Shown in pieces: positions 1 through 7,353 of a DNA stretch of 10,708 nt. The notes beneath the pieces are model-generated. The model worked only from the letters and a program-made list of their open reading frames with translations. It searched no databases and had not been told where the DNA came from. The first letter of the stretch is position 1. The number at the start of each line of letters is the position of its first letter. The DNA lies in NCBI GenBank assembly GCA_025351615.1, contig JANXVP010000417.1, positions 1 to 10,708 on the forward strand, read 5' to 3'. This stretch comes from Ramlibacter sp. Lineage in GTDB: Bacteria; Pseudomonadota; Gammaproteobacteria; Burkholderiales; Burkholderiaceae_C. The position numbers and the translations under genes were made by a program.

Positions 1-2
1 TC

Positions 3-665
3 CACATCGGACCGACGATCAAGCGACCCTACCTGGAGCACATTGTCGACGCAGTGAACCGGCTGCAGCCCGACCTGGTGGCGGTGACCGGCGACCTGGT
101 CGACGGCAGCGTCGCCGAACTGCAGGGTCATGTCGCCCCGCTGGCGGGCCTGGTGTCCCGCTACGGCACCTTCTTCGTCACCGGCAACCACGAGTACTAT
201 TCCGGCGCCCTGCCCTGGATGGCGGAGCTGCGCCGGCTCGGGATCACCGTGCTGCTGAACCAGCATGTGGTGCTGGAGCGGGGCGATGCCAGCATGGTGC
301 TGGCCGGCGTCGCCGACTACGGCGCCCACCACTTCGACGCTTCGCACCAAAGCGACCCGGCAGCCGCGCTGCTAGGCGCGCCGGCCGATGCAGCAGTGCG
401 GGTGCTGCTCGCGCACCAGCCACGCAGCGCTGCTGCTGCAGAGAAAGCCGGGTTCGACCTGCAGCTGTCCGGGCACACCCACGGTGGCCAGTTCTGGCCC
501 TGGGTGCTGTTTGTCCGGCTGCAACAACCCTTCACGGCCGGGCTGCACAGGCTGGGGCGGCTCTGGGTTTATGTCAGCCGCGGGACCGGCTACTGGGGCC
601 CGCCCAAGCGGCTCGGTGCACCGTCGGAGATCACGCATCTGAGGTTAATCCCTGCTCAGCCATAA
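3..665 (+). CDS. Metallophosphoesterase (calcineurin-like), 5'-truncated by window edge
   Basis: This is the C-terminal part (about 220 codons) of a binuclear-metal phosphoesterase of the YaeI/YkuE type. The reading frame is open from the first bases of the window, beginning HIGPT, where the His is probably that of the N-terminal DxH metal motif. The start therefore lies upstream; the in-frame GTG at 54 is internal. Visible signatures are GDLVDG (bases about 90-107), GNHEYY (183-200), LLAHQPR (405-425) and SGHTHGGQFWPW (468-503). Together these supply the metal-binding Asp, Asn and His residues of the fold. YaeI/YkuE relatives are often membrane-anchored with N-terminal helices, which cannot be seen here. 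The substrate is unknown. The gene ends with TAA at 663-665, and no terminator is convincing in the 92-bp gap that follows. The family call is secure, the physiological role is not. Confidence 0.93.
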   Translation, partial: HIGPTIKRPYLEHIVDAVNRLQPDLVAVTGDLVDGSVAELQGHVAPLAGLVSRYGTFFVTGNHEYYSGALPWMAELRRLGITVLLNQHVVLERGDASMVLAGVADYGAHHFDASHQSDPAAALLGAPADAAVRVLLAHQPRSAAAAEKAGFDLQLSGHTHGGQFWPWVLFVRLQQPFTAGLHRLGRLWVYVSRGTGYWGPPKRLGAPSEITHLRLIPAQP

Positions 666-744
666 GCTACCGGACGGGTCCTACACAGAGGCAAGTTGAC
701 GTCCCACATGGCTGAGCTTGGCCGAGGCCAAAAACTAGTTGCCC

Positions 745-749
745 AAGGA
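745..749 (+). promoter_or_regulatory. Shine-Dalgarno site for the 758 gene
   Basis: AAGGA lies 8 bases upstream of the ATG at 758, a good ribosome-binding site that supports this start. The 666-757 gap holds nothing else convincing. Confidence 0.6.
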
Positions 750-757
750 ATGAAAAC

Positions 758-1480
758 ATGGCCCGCCTAGCTTCCCTCTCTCCCTATACCACAGGCGCCC
801 GCGCCAGCAACGTCAACTATCTCGGTGCGGCGCGCTGCCGCCATCAATTCCAGCGTTACTACCCCAACGGATTCGACGACGAGGTCTACCAGGTGGCGGA
901 GCGAAGCGTGAAGGAGCGCGCCACGCTGGAATGGAACATCGAGTTGAACCCACCGGCGTTCCGGCGCCTGCTGGCCCGCGGCGAATACAGCCGGATCGCC
1001 GACACCGCCTTGCGGGTCGAGGCGCGCTGCAACCTGCTGTTCTCGTTCGAAAAGATGGCGTTGCGCGACGCCATCAGGGCGCCCGCCGATGCCCGCCTGT
1101 TCGCGACGGCCCTCTACGCCTTCCTCTACGGCCGGGGCACGCCCCAGCGCAAGTTCGAGGCCTGGATCGCGGCGCTTGGCGCCTTGCCCAGACACCAGTC
1201 GCGGGTGCTGTCCTGGCCGCTGGTCACCGTGTTCGGGCAGATCGCCCGCCCGGACGCCCACCTGTTCCTCAAGCCCACGGTCACGCGCAAGGCGGCACGG
1301 GCCTATGGCTACGAGTTTGACTACCACTCGGCCCCGTCCTGGCCGGTGTACCGCGACCTGCAGACCTTTGCGGCGATCCTGCGGCGCGACCTCGATCGCA
1401 AGCCGGGCTTCCGGGTCCGCGACATGATCGACATCCAGTCGTTCATCTGGGTCCAGGGCTCGGCCGAGTACCAGCGCTAG
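758..1480 (+). CDS. Conserved-looking hypothetical protein, 240 aa
   Basis: I do not recognise this family. It is considered real because it has a good ribosome-binding site (AAGGA, 8 bases before ATG), strongly biased high-GC codon use like its neighbours, and a length that fills the gap between flanking genes. The N-terminus holds an unusual run around NVNYLGAARCRHQFQRYYP, rich in aromatic and basic residues. The middle and C-terminus are mixed, with many Arg, Trp and Phe residues. I see no signal peptide, transmembrane segment or recognisable catalytic motif, so it is probably cytosolic. It runs convergent to the exbD gene, with 20 bp between the stop codons. A long opposite-strand frame through it is a codon-bias shadow. 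No function is proposed. Confidence 0.75.
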   Translation: MARLASLSPYTTGARASNVNYLGAARCRHQFQRYYPNGFDDEVYQVAERSVKERATLEWNIELNPPAFRRLLARGEYSRIADTALRVEARCNLLFSFEKMALRDAIRAPADARLFATALYAFLYGRGTPQRKFEAWIAALGALPRHQSRVLSWPLVTVFGQIARPDAHLFLKPTVTRKAARAYGYEFDYHSAPSWPVYRDLQTFAAILRRDLDRKPGFRVRDMIDIQSFIWVQGSAEYQR

Positions 1481-1500
1481 CCGCGGCTGGACCGGACGGC

Positions 1501-1929
1501 TCAGGGCGTGAACTGCTCCGAGCCGACCAGGCCGACCTTGGCCAGCCCGTGGCGCTGCGCCGAGGCCAGCACGCCGGCCACGATGTCGTACCTGGCGCTG
1601 CGATCGGGACGCAGGTGAATCTCCGGCGCGTCGGGCAGCAACGATGCCGTCTGCAGTTTCGCCTCCAGTGCCTCCCGGTCGGCCAGCGCTTCGCCGTTCC
1701 ACACCAGCTGGCCCGCAGCCGTGATGTCGATCCGCACCACCTGCGGCTGGACCGGGGGCGACGGGGCCGAGGCTGAGGGCATCTCGAGGTTGACTGAATG
1801 CAGCTGGATCGGGATGGTGATGATCAGCATCACCAGCAACACCAGCATGACGTCGATCAGCGGCGTGGTGTTCATCTCCACCATCACCTCCGCTTCCCGC
1901 TCTTCGGACCCGCCGATCTGGATGCCCAT
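1501..1929 (-). CDS. exbD: ExbD/TolR family biopolymer transporter, second copy
   Basis: This is a 142-residue ExbD-type subunit of a proton-motive-force energiser. With ExbB it forms an inner-membrane channel complex that drives TonB-dependent (or TolA-like) outer-membrane work. A short cytoplasmic N-terminus carries EMNTTPLIDVMLVLL. The single transmembrane helix spans about residues 24-43 and contains Asp26, the counterpart of the essential proton-carrying Asp of ExbD. A periplasmic domain follows, with the family-typical EIHLRPDRSARYDIV stretch (about residues 105-119). I chose the ATG at 1929 (MGIQIGG) over an upstream in-frame start at 2001. The shorter form has the normal ExbD length and leaves a 10-base gap after the preceding exbD, whereas the upstream start would overlap that gene. 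The stop is at 1501-1503. It is the last gene of the exbB-exbD-exbD operon. No tonB is seen in the window. Confidence 0.93.
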   Translation of the reverse strand: MGIQIGGSEEREAEVMVEMNTTPLIDVMLVLLVMLIITIPIQLHSVNLEMPSASAPSPPVQPQVVRIDITAAGQLVWNGEALADREALEAKLQTASLLPDAPEIHLRPDRSARYDIVAGVLASAQRHGLAKVGLVGSEQFTP

Positions 1930-1939
1930 CTGCCTGCCT

Positions 1940-2359
1940 TCAGCGCGCCGGCGGTTCGGTGATGAAGCCGATGCGCTCGATCCCCATCTGCTGCGCGGCA
2001 AAAACGACCCGGCCGATCGATTCGTACTCGGCCCGGGCGTCGCCGCGGATGTGGACTTCCGGTTGCGGCTGCTTGACCGCCTCCAGGGCCAGCCTCCCCG
2101 CCAGCTGGTCGGGACTCGTCAACCGGGTCTCGAACCAGTAGATCGCGCCATCGGCGTCGACCGAGACGATCACGTTCTCCGGCCTGGTCTCCCGTGGCTG
2201 GATGTCCTGCCGCGGCAGGCTGACCACGATCGAGCTGTTGACGACCGGAATGGTGATCAGGAAGATGATCAGCAACACCAGCATGACGTCGACCAGCGGC
2301 GTGGTGTTGATCTCGGCGATCAGCGCATCGTCGGCCGGCTGCTGGTAGCGGATCGCCAT
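1940..2359 (-). CDS. exbD: ExbD/TolR family biopolymer transporter, first copy
   Basis: This 139-residue ExbD-type protein is a paralogue of the one encoded immediately downstream. The cytoplasmic N-terminus ends in AEINTTPLVDVMLVLLIIF. The transmembrane helix is about residues 22-42, with the conserved Asp24. The periplasmic part ends with a VHIRGDARAEYESIG stretch, aligned with VPEIHLRPD-type sequence of other ExbD proteins. The ATG (A at 2359) shares one base with the TGA of exbB, a TGATG junction that implies translational coupling. The two ExbD copies have clearly diverged outside the helix, so they are not a recent duplication. This suggests either a heteromeric ExbD pair or specialisation for different TonB partners, as reported for some Gram-negative bacteria with tandem exbD genes. 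Which partner each serves cannot be told from this window. Confidence 0.94.
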   Translation of the reverse strand: MAIRYQQPADDALIAEINTTPLVDVMLVLLIIFLITIPVVNSSIVVSLPRQDIQPRETRPENVIVSVDADGAIYWFETRLTSPDQLAGRLALEAVKQPQPEVHIRGDARAEYESIGRVVFAAQQMGIERIGFITEPPAR

Positions 2360-3261
2360 CAGGCCACCGCCGGCATCGCCGCGGCGTCGCGTTTTGCGCC
2401 GGCCGCCAGCAGCACCGTGTGCAGGTCCGAGCCGAAAGCCCGTACTGTGTCCATCGCGACCTTGTTGCGGCGCACCAGCCAGTTATAGCCGAGCACCGCC
2501 GGCACCGCCACGGCCAGGCCGATCGCCGTCATGATCAGCGCCTCGCCGACCGGTCCGGCCACCTTGTCGATCGACGCCTGGCCCGACGCGCCGATCTTGA
2601 CCAGCGCGTTGTAGATGCCCCAGACCGTGCCGAACAAGCCGACAAAGGGCGCGGTCGAGCCCACGGTGGCGAGCACCGCGAGGCCCTCCTGCGTGCGGCT
2701 GTGCACTGTCGACACCGCGCGTTCGATGCTTTGCGTCACCCAGGTGTTGAGGTCGACCTGGCCGATCAGCCCGTCGTGCTTGCGGGTCGCCTCCAGCGCG
2801 GACTCGGCGATGAAACGGTAGGGACTGCCGCTCTGCAAGGTCTCGGCGCCCTGGCGCACAGTGTCGGCGGCCCAGAAGCGCTGATTGGCGTGCTTGCCCT
2901 GCCCGCCCATCCGGCTCTGCGCCGCCAGCTTGGTCAGCAGCACGTACCAGCTCGCCAGCGACATGATCACCAGGATGACCAGCGTGGTGCGGGCCACCCA
3001 ATCCCCCTGCTCCCACAGCGCCTGCAGCCCGTAGGGATTGGCGGTGCTGCCGGTCGGCGCCTGGATCGAGGGCAAGGTGCGCAGCGCAGGGGTGGTCGCC
3101 ATGGCCGGGACCGATGCGGGCGCAGTTGCAGACACAGCCGACGCGGTCGGCGCAGCCGGGCCTGGCCGGCTTTGCGCCTGCACAGGAAGGGGCACCTGCA
3201 GAGACAGGGTCATCCACACGGCGAGGGTGGCGCGGCGAAGCAGGCTGGAATGGAGGTGCAT
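2359..3261 (-). CDS. exbB: ExbB/TolQ family proton channel protein with N-terminal signal extension
   Basis: This 300-residue MotA/TolQ/ExbB-domain protein is the channel scaffold of the energiser complex. From the start at 3261 it reads MHLHSSLLRRATLAVW, followed by a hydrophobic stretch and a VQA-Q cleavage-like site near residue 28. A long Ala/Pro/Thr-rich periplasmic linker covers about residues 30-75. Transmembrane helices lie near 92-112, 192-222 and 238-262. The diagnostic block ATVGSTAPFVGLFGTVWGI occupies residues 198-216, and EALIMTAIGLAVAVPA occupies 240-255. The signal plus linker makes it longer than E. coli ExbB (244 residues), resembling the extended ExbB of pseudomonads. The frame stays open upstream to about 3912, but that extension is Arg-rich, antisense to the nudJ gene, and is rejected. 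I see no strong Shine-Dalgarno before 3261. It is the first gene of the operon and diverges from nudJ across 72 bp. Confidence 0.92.
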   Translation of the reverse strand: MHLHSSLLRRATLAVWMTLSLQVPLPVQAQSRPGPAAPTASAVSATAPASVPAMATTPALRTLPSIQAPTGSTANPYGLQALWEQGDWVARTTLVILVIMSLASWYVLLTKLAAQSRMGGQGKHANQRFWAADTVRQGAETLQSGSPYRFIAESALEATRKHDGLIGQVDLNTWVTQSIERAVSTVHSRTQEGLAVLATVGSTAPFVGLFGTVWGIYNALVKIGASGQASIDKVAGPVGEALIMTAIGLAVAVPAVLGYNWLVRRNKVAMDTVRAFGSDLHTVLLAAGAKRDAAAMPAVA

Positions 3262-3333
3262 TGGAAAACGGTTGGGGCTGGCCGGGGTGAGCGCATTGTG
3301 TCGCAGCGCCCGCCGCCATGGCAATAATGCAGG

Positions 3334-3831
3334 ATGCGTCAACGCTTCCAGCCCCGGGTCACCGTCGCCGCCGTGATCGAGCGCAACGGCCGCTTCCTGC
3401 TGATCGAAGAGGAAACCTCGGACGGCCTGCGCCTGAACAATCCGGCCGGTCATCTCGATCCCGGCGAGGCGCCGGCCGAAGGTTGCGCGCGCGAAACGCT
3501 GGAGGAGACGGCGCACCGCTTCACCCCCACCGCGCTGGTCGGCGTGTACCTGTCGCGCAGCGAGCGTCCGAGCGGCGAAGACGTGACCTACATCCGCTTC
3601 GCCTACTGCGGCGATCTCGGCGCACTGGAGCCGGACCGGCCGCTGGACACCGGCATCGTCCGGACCTTGTGGCTGACGGCGCAGGAAATTCGCGACAGCG
3701 CCGGGCGGCACCGCAGCCCGTTGGTCGTGCGTTGCGTGGAGGATTACCTGGCGGGGCGGCGCTATCCGCTGTCTGCCGTCTATTGCGACAGCAGCGTCTA
3801 CTCGCCGCCGGTTGGCATCAATCGGCTTTGA
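3334..3831 (+). CDS. nudJ: Nudix hydrolase, NudJ-like
   Basis: This 165-residue Nudix enzyme hydrolyses nucleoside di- or triphosphates, thiamine-diphosphate-type substrates or similar pyrophosphates in the cytosol. The Nudix box starts at Gly39: GHLDPGEAPAEGCARETLEE, with catalytic, metal-binding Glu54, Glu57 and Glu58. The box is slightly degenerate, with Ala60 where the consensus has Gly. The NudJ assignment rests on PRVTVAAVIE near the N-terminus, NPAGHL before the box, and the C-terminal RSPLV...YLAGRRYPL block. These line up with my memory of E. coli NudJ/YmfB (HVTVACVV, QPAGHL, RSPLV...YQSGQRYPL). The protein is a little longer than E. coli NudJ. In E. coli the gene lies next to mnmA, but here no mnmA is in the window. 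Its last 14 bases overlap, tail to tail, the end of the receptor gene on the other strand. Confidence 0.9.
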   Translation: MRQRFQPRVTVAAVIERNGRFLLIEEETSDGLRLNNPAGHLDPGEAPAEGCARETLEETAHRFTPTALVGVYLSRSERPSGEDVTYIRFAYCGDLGALEPDRPLDTGIVRTLWLTAQEIRDSAGRHRSPLVVRCVEDYLAGRRYPLSAVYCDSSVYSPPVGINRL

Positions 3832-4840
3832 TCTGCGCCTTGCGGACGATCTCTTTCCAGATCTTCTGCTCCCTGGCAATGAAGGCTGCAAACTCCGCCG
3901 ATGAGCCGCCACCCCCTCCTGCGTTGTCGGTGGCGAAACGCTCGGTCACCGCGCTGGATTTCAGAGCCTTCAGCGACTCTTCCTGCAGCTTCTTGACGAT
4001 CTCGGGCGGCGTGCCGGCCGGCGCCAGGATGCCGTACCACTGGGAGGTCTCGAAGTCCTTGTAGCCCATCTCCGCCACAGTCGGCACATCCGGCAATGCC
4101 GCAATCCGGTGCTGCGTGCCGACCGCAATGGCGCGCAGCTTGCCAGCGCGGATGTGTGCGCCCAGCGCCGGCAGTCCGGCCGAGGAGGCCTGCGTGCGAC
4201 CGGCAAGCAGGTCGGTGAGCTGCGGGCCGGTGCCGCGGTAGGGAATGTGGGTGATGAACATGCCGGTGACCAGCTTCAGGTATTCCATTGCCAGGTGGCC
4301 GGCGCTGGCGTTGCCTGCCGAGCCGTAGTTGAGCTTGCCCGGATTGGCCCTGGCGTAGGCGACAAATTCGCGAAAATTCTTCGCCGGCACGTCCGGGTGA
4401 ATGACAAACACGTTCGGGACCTTGGCCAGCAGGGTGACCGGCACGAAATCCCGGTTCACGTCGTAGGGCTGGTTGTTCAGCATGTACGGATTCACCGCCA
4501 GCGTACCGACGTGGCCGAGGATGATGGTATGGCCATCCGGCGCCGCATGCGCGGCTTCCTGCATCGCCACCGTGCCGGCGCCGCCGGGCTTGTTCTCGAC
4601 ATAGACGCTCTGGCCAAGCTGCTTGCTCAGTTCGGCCGCCACCGAACGGGCGACGATCTCCGACGTCCCGCCCGGTGCGAACGGCACCAGGAAGCGCACG
4701 GCCCTGGTTGGCCAATGCAGCTGTCCCACGCCTGGCGTGGCAGCCTGGCCCCACGCCATCGAGGGCAAGCCGGCGGAGGCAGCGCCCGCGGCGATCGCCT
4801 TCAGCAAGGTTCGACGGCGCGGCGAAAGGAACTTTTTCAT
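3818..4840 (-). CDS. Bug/TctC-family tripartite tricarboxylate transporter substrate-binding protein
   Basis: This 340-residue periplasmic receptor of the Bug (TctC) family binds carboxylates or other small anionic solutes for tripartite tricarboxylate transporters. The N-terminus has a twin-arginine-like motif, SPRRRTLLK (residues 6-14), then an Ala-rich hydrophobic core and a likely cleavage site after GQA (about residue 33). This suggests export by the Tat route, although Sec export is possible. Family hallmarks are WPTRAVRFLVPFAPGG (43-58), VENKPGGAG (81-89), HIPYRGTGPQ (197-206), LPDVPTVAEMG (249-259) and APAGTPPEIV (273-282). A good Shine-Dalgarno (AGGAG, about 10 bases upstream of the ATG) supports the start at 4840. 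It lies 120 bp downstream of tcuB on the same strand, so it may supply the uptake receptor for the tcu pathway in place of the TcuC permease. The TctAB membrane subunits are not in the window. The ligand is inferred from context only. Confidence 0.94.
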   Translation of the reverse strand: MKKFLSPRRRTLLKAIAAGAASAGLPSMAWGQAATPGVGQLHWPTRAVRFLVPFAPGGTSEIVARSVAAELSKQLGQSVYVENKPGGAGTVAMQEAAHAAPDGHTIILGHVGTLAVNPYMLNNQPYDVNRDFVPVTLLAKVPNVFVIHPDVPAKNFREFVAYARANPGKLNYGSAGNASAGHLAMEYLKLVTGMFITHIPYRGTGPQLTDLLAGRTQASSAGLPALGAHIRAGKLRAIAVGTQHRIAALPDVPTVAEMGYKDFETSQWYGILAPAGTPPEIVKKLQEESLKALKSSAVTERFATDNAGGGGGSSAEFAAFIAREQKIWKEIVRKAQIKAD

Positions 4841-4960
4841 CTGCTGACTCTCCTGATACTCGCGAGCTTATTTCAGAGCGCACCGAAGCGGTACCGGCGC
4901 AACCCTCAACACCCGCAGTTCACGCGTCGCCCGCGCGCGGCTCAAGGTCGTTCTACCGAG

Positions 4961-6142
4961 TCATTCCGGGCCCGGCCCCAGGCGGTTCGGCATCCGCTTT
5001 TCGATCGCGTGCTTCAACAACGCCGCGCCGCGGTAGCCGCCATGCGCGAACTTGCCGTAGGGCAGTGTGACGAACAACGCCATCACCACACCAAGATGCA
5101 CGGCCAGCAACAGCGCCATGGCGCCGGTGTCGCGCGCGGCCAGCAGCGCCAAGCCCGTCAGACTGGTGAAAAACAGCAGGGCGATGAAGCCCCGGTCCAT
5201 TGGCCGCTGGGTCACATCGCCCTGGGCGGGGTGGCGTCGCAGATTCAGCCACAACAGGCCGGCCGGGCCGATGAGCAGTCCGATGCCGCCGGCTGTTCCC
5301 AGCAGCACCGGCAAGCTGATGAGCGCGTAAGGCGCCTGCAGGCCCAGCAGGTAGTGGAACAGGGTCGCCACGCAGGTCGCGGCGAAGCAGAGCATGAAGC
5401 CGTAAAAGGTGAACTGGTGGAAGCGCCGGCGCGACAGCGTGAACGCATCGCTGGTTTCGTTGCAGCCCTGGCCGTGTCCGCCGGCGAGATATTTCAGCGC
5501 CAGCACGGTCTTCGTCGCTTCGAGGCCCGCGCCCGAGCCCGCGATCGGCACGAGGTTCGGCGGCTTTTGGTCCCGCCAAAACCTGCCGACGCCAATGGCG
5601 AGCGCCACCAGCGCAAACGCGAACACCACGCCGAAGAGCGCAACGAGCGTGTTGTGTGGAAAGACAGCGTAGAAATTGCCGGCCAGCGGCGCATGGACCA
5701 GCGTGCCCTGGGTCCACCGCAGCAGCACCAGGAACAGCGCGAGACCGCCTGCCGTCGCAAGTGCCACCGTGAGCCCGTTGCGCCTGTACAGGGCGCCGAA
5801 CGCCGGCGGCCAGGCGTAATCCGAATAGGTCTGGCCCCGCACCACCGCCATCGCCTGCGGTACGTTGACCGCGAATTCGTGGGGTGGGGCGTACTGGCAG
5901 GCGTACAGGCAGGCGCCGCAGTTGTGGCAGAGATTGGCCAGGAAATGCAGGTCCGCCTTGCCGAATTCCAGTCGCCGCGTCATGGCCGGGAACACGGCGC
6001 AGAAGCCTTCGCAGTAGCGGCACGCATTGCAGATCTGCATTTGCCGCGCCACCTCCGCTTCGCCGCCCGTGAGCGGCACGCCGGCGGCCAGCGCGGTCGC
6101 CTCCCGGGCCAGCGCTTCAAGCTGCTGCACAAGCTCTCTCAT
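4961..6142 (-). CDS. tcuB: Tricarballylate utilisation protein TcuB (4Fe-4S, membrane electron carrier)
   Basis: This 393-residue protein is known in Salmonella to reoxidise the FADH2 of the tricarballylate dehydrogenase TcuA and pass electrons to the quinone pool. Two cysteine clusters are visible: C38-NA-C41-RY-C44-EGF-C48 and C72-HN-C75-GA-C78-LYA-C82, both typical of 4Fe-4S ligands. About six transmembrane helices follow (near 122-141, 163-186, 244-266, 271-300, 317-336 and 341-361), with His residues that could bind haem. I chose the ATG at 6142, which overlaps the end of tcuA by 26 bases and so implies coupling. A further 11 codons upstream are open but begin only with TTG. The gene appears intact although its partner tcuA is interrupted, so it may have lost its substrate-side enzyme. 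Homologues are also named CitB in citrate operons. Confidence 0.92.
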   Translation of the reverse strand: MRELVQQLEALAREATALAAGVPLTGGEAEVARQMQICNACRYCEGFCAVFPAMTRRLEFGKADLHFLANLCHNCGACLYACQYAPPHEFAVNVPQAMAVVRGQTYSDYAWPPAFGALYRRNGLTVALATAGGLALFLVLLRWTQGTLVHAPLAGNFYAVFPHNTLVALFGVVFAFALVALAIGVGRFWRDQKPPNLVPIAGSGAGLEATKTVLALKYLAGGHGQGCNETSDAFTLSRRRFHQFTFYGFMLCFAATCVATLFHYLLGLQAPYALISLPVLLGTAGGIGLLIGPAGLLWLNLRRHPAQGDVTQRPMDRGFIALLFFTSLTGLALLAARDTGAMALLLAVHLGVVMALFVTLPYGKFAHGGYRGAALLKHAIEKRMPNRLGPGPE

Positions 6143-7329
6143 CGAGCGCAGCCCGAGCGGCCGAGGTGCCCGCAATCCGGCCGAACGCGGTGCCGATGCT
6201 CATGCCGACGCCCGCCGTGTACCCCTTGCCCAGTACGTTGCCGGCCATCATCTCGCCGGCCACGAACAGGTTGCCGCTCGGCTGCCCGCCGAAATGCACG
6301 GCGGCGTTTGCATCGGTCTTCAGGCCCAGGTAAGTGAAGGTGATGCCCGGCCGCAAGGCGTAGCCGTAGAACGGCGGCGTGTCGATCGGCCGCGCCCAGT
6401 GCGTCTTGGCCGGCGCCAGGCCTTCGGTGCGGCAGTCGTCCAGCACCGTGTGGTCGAAGCTGCCGACCCGGCAGGCGGCGTTGAAGTCGGAGATGGTCTT
6501 CATGAAGATCGTCGGGTCGAGCCCGAGTTGCTGCGCAAGTTCGGGCAGGCCTTCGGCCTTCGTTCCCGGGAATACCGGCGGCATGAAGCGGCCCACCGCC
6601 TTGCTGTCGATCACGCAGTAGCCGATCTGCCCCGGCTGCAAGGCCACCAGCCGGCCCCAGATGGCGTAGCGCTTGGGCCAGAAGTCCTCGCCCTCGTCGT
6701 AGAAGCGGACAGCCTCGCGATTGAGCACCACGCCGAGCGACACGCAGTCGACGCGGGTCACGATGCCGCCGTCGTACAGCGGCGCGCGGGCGTCGATCGC
6801 GACGCAATGCGATTGTGACGGGTCGCCGATGCTGTCGGCGCCGGCTTGCATCATGTGTTTCAACAGCACGCCCTGGTTGAACCGCGTGCCGCGGACGAGG
6901 AAGTTGTCGGCCGGCCATTCGCCACGCTCGTTCTGGCCCCAGGCCTCGCGCATCCAGGCGCGGTTGGATTCGAAGCCACCGCAGGCCATGACGCAACTTC
7001 TGGCTTCGATCCGCTCGCCGCCGATGCGCGCGGCGACGAACCGGCTAGCGTGCAGGTCGAGCGCATCGACCGATGCGTTGTAGCGCACCTGCACGCCCAG
7101 GCGCTGCGCGCTGCGGTAGTAGGCGTTGAGCAGCGCCTTGCCGCCGCCCATGAAGAAGGCATTGGTTCGCGACAGGTGCAGCGTTCCCGACAGCGAGGCC
7201 TGGAAGTGCACACCGTGCTGTCGCATCCAGTCGCGGCAGTCCGATGATGCGCGGATGACCAGGCGCGCCAGCTGTTCGTCGGTCGCTCCGCCCGTGACCT
7301 TGAGCAGGTCCTGCCAGAACTCTTCCTCC
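6117..7329 (-). pseudogene. tcuA: tcuA, 3' portion (FAD-dependent tricarballylate dehydrogenase), interrupted by insertion element
   Basis: This is the larger, C-terminal part of TcuA, the flavoenzyme that oxidises tricarballylate to cis-aconitate. It reads from EEFWQDLLKVTGG at the insertion junction to DERACAAA at the stop (6117-6119). It holds the FAD-protein C-terminal signature GNLFVAGEMMAGN...[17 protein letters not shown] and an internal ARSCVMACGGFESNRAW stretch typical of the fumarate reductase/succinate dehydrogenase flavoprotein family. The N-terminal dinucleotide-binding segment is missing here and lies at 10342-10540, across a 3012-bp element. Removing 7330-10349 rejoins YPEE to EFWQ in frame, giving 467 codons. 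The frame also stays open into the element up to an ATG at 7415, adding about 28 foreign residues. Such a product would lack the GxGxxN FAD loop, so it is unlikely to be active. No other frameshift or stop is visible, so the disruption looks recent. Confidence 0.93.
7322..7329. repeat. Target-site duplication, left copy
   Basis: CTTCCTCC directly abuts the left inverted repeat and is identical to the copy at 10342-10349. In tcuA this sequence occurs once, within the Pro-Glu-Glu codons. Confidence 0.93.
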
Positions 7330-7353
7330 GGTAGTGTCTCAGTTTGAATTGCG
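7330..7353 (+). repeat. Left terminal inverted repeat of the element
   Basis: The 24 bases starting GGTAGTGTCTCAG match the reverse complement of the right end without mismatch, then diverge. The transposase stop codon (7339-7341) and its last codons lie inside this repeat, leaving only 8 bp from stop to element end. Confidence 0.93.

Noticed and set aside
718..731. TTGGC-CGAG-GCCAA hairpin as a terminator for the metallophosphoesterase gene
   Set aside because: The stem is only 5 bp and no T-run follows on the plus strand.
767..1702. 311-codon open frame on the minus strand
   Set aside because: It is antisense to the 758-1480 gene and the exbD end. Its composition is that of a shadow frame and it has no plausible start context.
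1930..2001. 24-residue N-terminal extension of the second exbD
   Set aside because: It would overlap the upstream exbD by about 60 bases and adds a Ser/Arg-rich segment foreign to ExbD. The ATG at 1929 gives the normal length.
2419..3327. 302-codon open frame on the plus strand opposite exbB
   Set aside because: Its Arg/His/Gln-rich translation is typical of the strand opposite a GC-rich gene, while the exbB motifs on the other strand are unambiguous.
3262..3912. Upstream in-frame extension of exbB on the minus strand (over 200 codons)
   Set aside because: It is antisense to the nudJ gene and Arg/Ala-rich. The start at 3261 gives a signal peptide and normal ExbB architecture.
4109..6337. 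742-codon open frame on the plus strand
   Set aside because: It is antisense to the receptor, tcuB and tcuA, with Arg/Gln/His-rich low-complexity translation and no motifs. It is a shadow of high-GC codon bias.
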